Shown here one piece after another: positions 62,611 through 64,000 of a stretch of 64,000 nt of DNA. Position 1 is the first letter of the stretch, and each line of letters starts with the position of its first letter. Where the stretch lies: the NCBI RefSeq assembly GCF_001865065.1, contig NZ_MJGN01000014.1, positions 1-64,000 on the forward strand, in the 5' to 3' direction. Source of the stretch: Curtobacterium sp. MCBA15_008 (GTDB lineage Bacteria > Actinomycetota > Actinomycetes > Actinomycetales > Microbacteriaceae). The translations under genes and the position numbers were made by a program. The notes below the pieces were generated by a model, which saw only the letters and a list, made by a program, of their open reading frames with translations, did not search any database and was not told where the DNA came from.

Positions 62611-64000
62611 ATGGCTGCAAGCACGGTGGAGTCGCCCACCAGACGATCCCTCCGCTCTGCATCCCCCCGGTCGTCGGACCCGACCCGGTGGGACATCCAG
62701 GGGCTCCGGGCCTTCGCGGTGCTCTCGGTCGTCCTCTACCACCTGTGGCCGCACCGGCTGCCGGGCGGCTTCGTCGGCGTGGACGTCTTCTTCGTCATCT
62801 CCGGGTTCCTCATCACCGGCCACCTGCTCCGCGAGGTCGCCGCCAAGGGCCGGATCGGACTCGCCGGCTTCTGGTCGCGACGGGCGAAACGACTGCTGCC
62901 GGGGGCGTTCCTCACGATCCTGGCGACCGGCACGGCCGTGCTCGTCTGGGTGCCGAACGCGCTCTGGGGGCAGTACGGGCGCGAGCTCATCGCGTCGACC
63001 GTCTACGTGCAGAACTGGCAGCTGGCCGCCGACTCCGTCGACTACCTGGCGCAGGGCAACCAGCCCTCGCCGTTCCAGCACTTCTGGTCGCTGTCGGTCG
63101 AAGAGCAGTTCTACATCGCCCTCCCGCTCGTCCTGCTCGCAGCGCTCTGGGCCGCGCGGCGCGCCCGGCGGACCGGTGCGTCCCCCGTCGCCGTCGCGCA
63201 GGTGGTGCTCGGCGCCGTGGTCGTGCTCTCCCTCGCCTGGAGCATCGTGCAGACCACGACCGCGCCGGGCGTCGCCTACTTCTCGACGGCGACCCGGGCG
63301 TGGGAGTTCGCGCTCGGCGGGCTCGCCGCGACGATCCCGCTGACGGCGCCACGCACCACGCCAGCCCGGACGGTGCGGGTCGTCGGTGCCTGGCTCGGGG
63401 TCGCCGGGCTGCTCGCCTCGCTCGTCGTGATCACGGGCAGCACGCCGTTCCCGGGCATCGCGGCGGCCCTGCCGGTCGTCTCCGCCGGGCTCGTCGTGCT
63501 GTTCGGGGCGCACTCCGGTCTGCAGCGGATCGGACGGATCGCGCCGATCGGGTTCCTCGGTCGGATCTCCTACGCGGTGTACCTCTGGCACTGGCCGGCC
63601 GTCGTCATCCTGCCGATCGCGCTCCGGCACGAACTGACGATCAAGGACAAGGTCGCAATCCTCGTCGGCGCGGTGGTCATCGCCTCGGTCACCACGCTGT
63701 TCATCGAGGAGCCGCTCCGCTTCTCCGGGTGGGTGAAGGCGCTCAAGCCGCGACGCGTCGCCCTCTACGGCGCAATGAGCACCCTCGTCGTCATCGCGCT
63801 CGGGGCCGCGTCGCTGACGGCGCTGCACGTCCAGCAGGTGCAGGCGGCCGAGTTCGCCGCGAAGCTCAGCAGCGGCGACGTCCGGTGCTTCGGTGCCGCG
63901 GCTCGGATCGCGTCGGCCGATCCGTGCGTCAACCCGGCGCTCGCGGACGTCCGGGTCCCCGCCGCCGCGAACGCCGTGGACGACGACGCGAACCGGGACG
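62611..64000 (+). CDS. membrane acyltransferase (OafA/YrhL type), partial at the window end
   Basis: The first 463 codons of an integral-membrane acyltransferase, cut by the window edge. The Acyltransferase_3 domain shows DIQGLRAFAVLSVVLYHLWPHRLPGGFVGVDVFFVISGFLITGHLL (about 28-75), with the catalytic histidine in YHLW, then RRAKRLLPG and HFWSLSVEEQFYIALPL near 160. About ten helices end near residue 395. The following extracytoplasmic start (VRCFGAAARIASADPCVNPAL) is typical of a C-terminal SGNH hydrolase domain. These enzymes acetylate or succinylate surface polysaccharides. Confidence 0.93.
   Translation, partial: MAASTVESPTRRSLRSASPRSSDPTRWDIQGLRAFAVLSVVLYHLWPHRLPGGFVGVDVFFVISGFLITGHLLREVAAKGRIGLAGFWSRRAKRLLPGAFLTILATGTAVLVWVPNALWGQYGRELIASTVYVQNWQLAADSVDYLAQGNQPSPFQHFWSLSVEEQFYIALPLVLLAALWAARRARRTGASPVAVAQVVLGAVVVLSLAWSIVQTTTAPGVAYFSTATRAWEFALGGLAATIPLTAPRTTPARTVRVVGAWLGVAGLLASLVVITGSTPFPGIAAALPVVSAGLVVLFGAHSGLQRIGRIAPIGFLGRISYAVYLWHWPAVVILPIALRHELTIKDKVAILVGAVVIASVTTLFIEEPLRFSGWVKALKPRRVALYGAMSTLVVIALGAASLTALHVQQVQAAEFAAKLSSGDVRCFGAAARIASADPCVNPALADVRVPAAANAVDDDANRD

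Overview
The window is about 70% GC and carries a dense, mostly minus-strand set of actinobacterial housekeeping genes. WhiB1 and WhiB2, MtrAB-LpqB, PdtaS, a long-form serA, separate OtsA and OtsB, DUF3499 and Rv3235-family genes point to the order Micrococcales. The protein sequences look most like Microbacteriaceae, probably Curtobacterium; this genus call is from memory of sequence style, not a search. Much of the gene order matches two blocks of the Mycobacterium tuberculosis chromosome (Rv2992c-Rv3003c and Rv3219-Rv3260c) plus the Rv3691-Rv3695 cluster, so this is core chromosome. I see no prophage, insertion sequence, integron or CRISPR array.

Region by region. 0.3-12.6 kb: branched-chain amino acid and serine biosynthesis (FAH-family hydrolase, ilvE, leuB, serA, then ilvC-ilvN-ilvB-ilvD), interrupted by two small membrane proteins and mtlD. 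13.1-15.5 kb: trehalose synthesis (otsA-otsB). 15.7-24.8 kb: transport and osmotic stress (CorA-type channel, SLC13/ArsB-like permease, MscS channel, proV-proW-proX glycine betaine importer, ansP). 24.9-31.3 kb: small hypotheticals, a VOC protein, a two-component system with a PepSY lipoprotein, and a three-gene cassette of EspR-like XRE regulator, ImmA/IrrE peptidase and DUF6545-like membrane protein. 31.4-36.2 kb: YigZ, tRNA-Lys, Bcp peroxiredoxin, whiB1, pdtaS and an Rv3235-family gene. 36.2-44.9 kb: secA, hpf, comF and lpqB-mtrB-mtrA. 45-52.7 kb: a translationally coupled membrane/AAA cluster (GPDP-like membrane protein, DUF4129, DUF4350, MoxR, DUF58) followed by SpoIIM and RDD genes. 53-64 kb: ahcY, DUF3499, a metallopeptidase-family protein, DUF5719, a giant glycosyltransferase, whiB2, galE, manA and the start of an acyltransferase, the last group being cell-envelope and sugar-nucleotide functions.

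The most unusual signals are in the gaps between genes. (1) At least twelve genes start 6-7 bases after a TANNNT-type -10 box with no Shine-Dalgarno sequence, a strong sign of leaderless transcription. (2) A dispersed palindrome with GGAGGCGCGG / CCGCGCCTCC arms sits just downstream of stop codons at six clear and several degraded sites. (3) A second, nested palindrome of about 64 bp bounded by TTGCACCCC / GGGGTGCAA occurs four times, also at 3' ends, once as a tandem pair. (4) Single operator-like sites include paired inverted DnaA boxes between pdtaS and the Rv3235-family gene, a TGTAGCA-CC-TGCTACA site at the end of the XRE cassette, and a 12-bp palindrome lying over the -10 box of whiB2.
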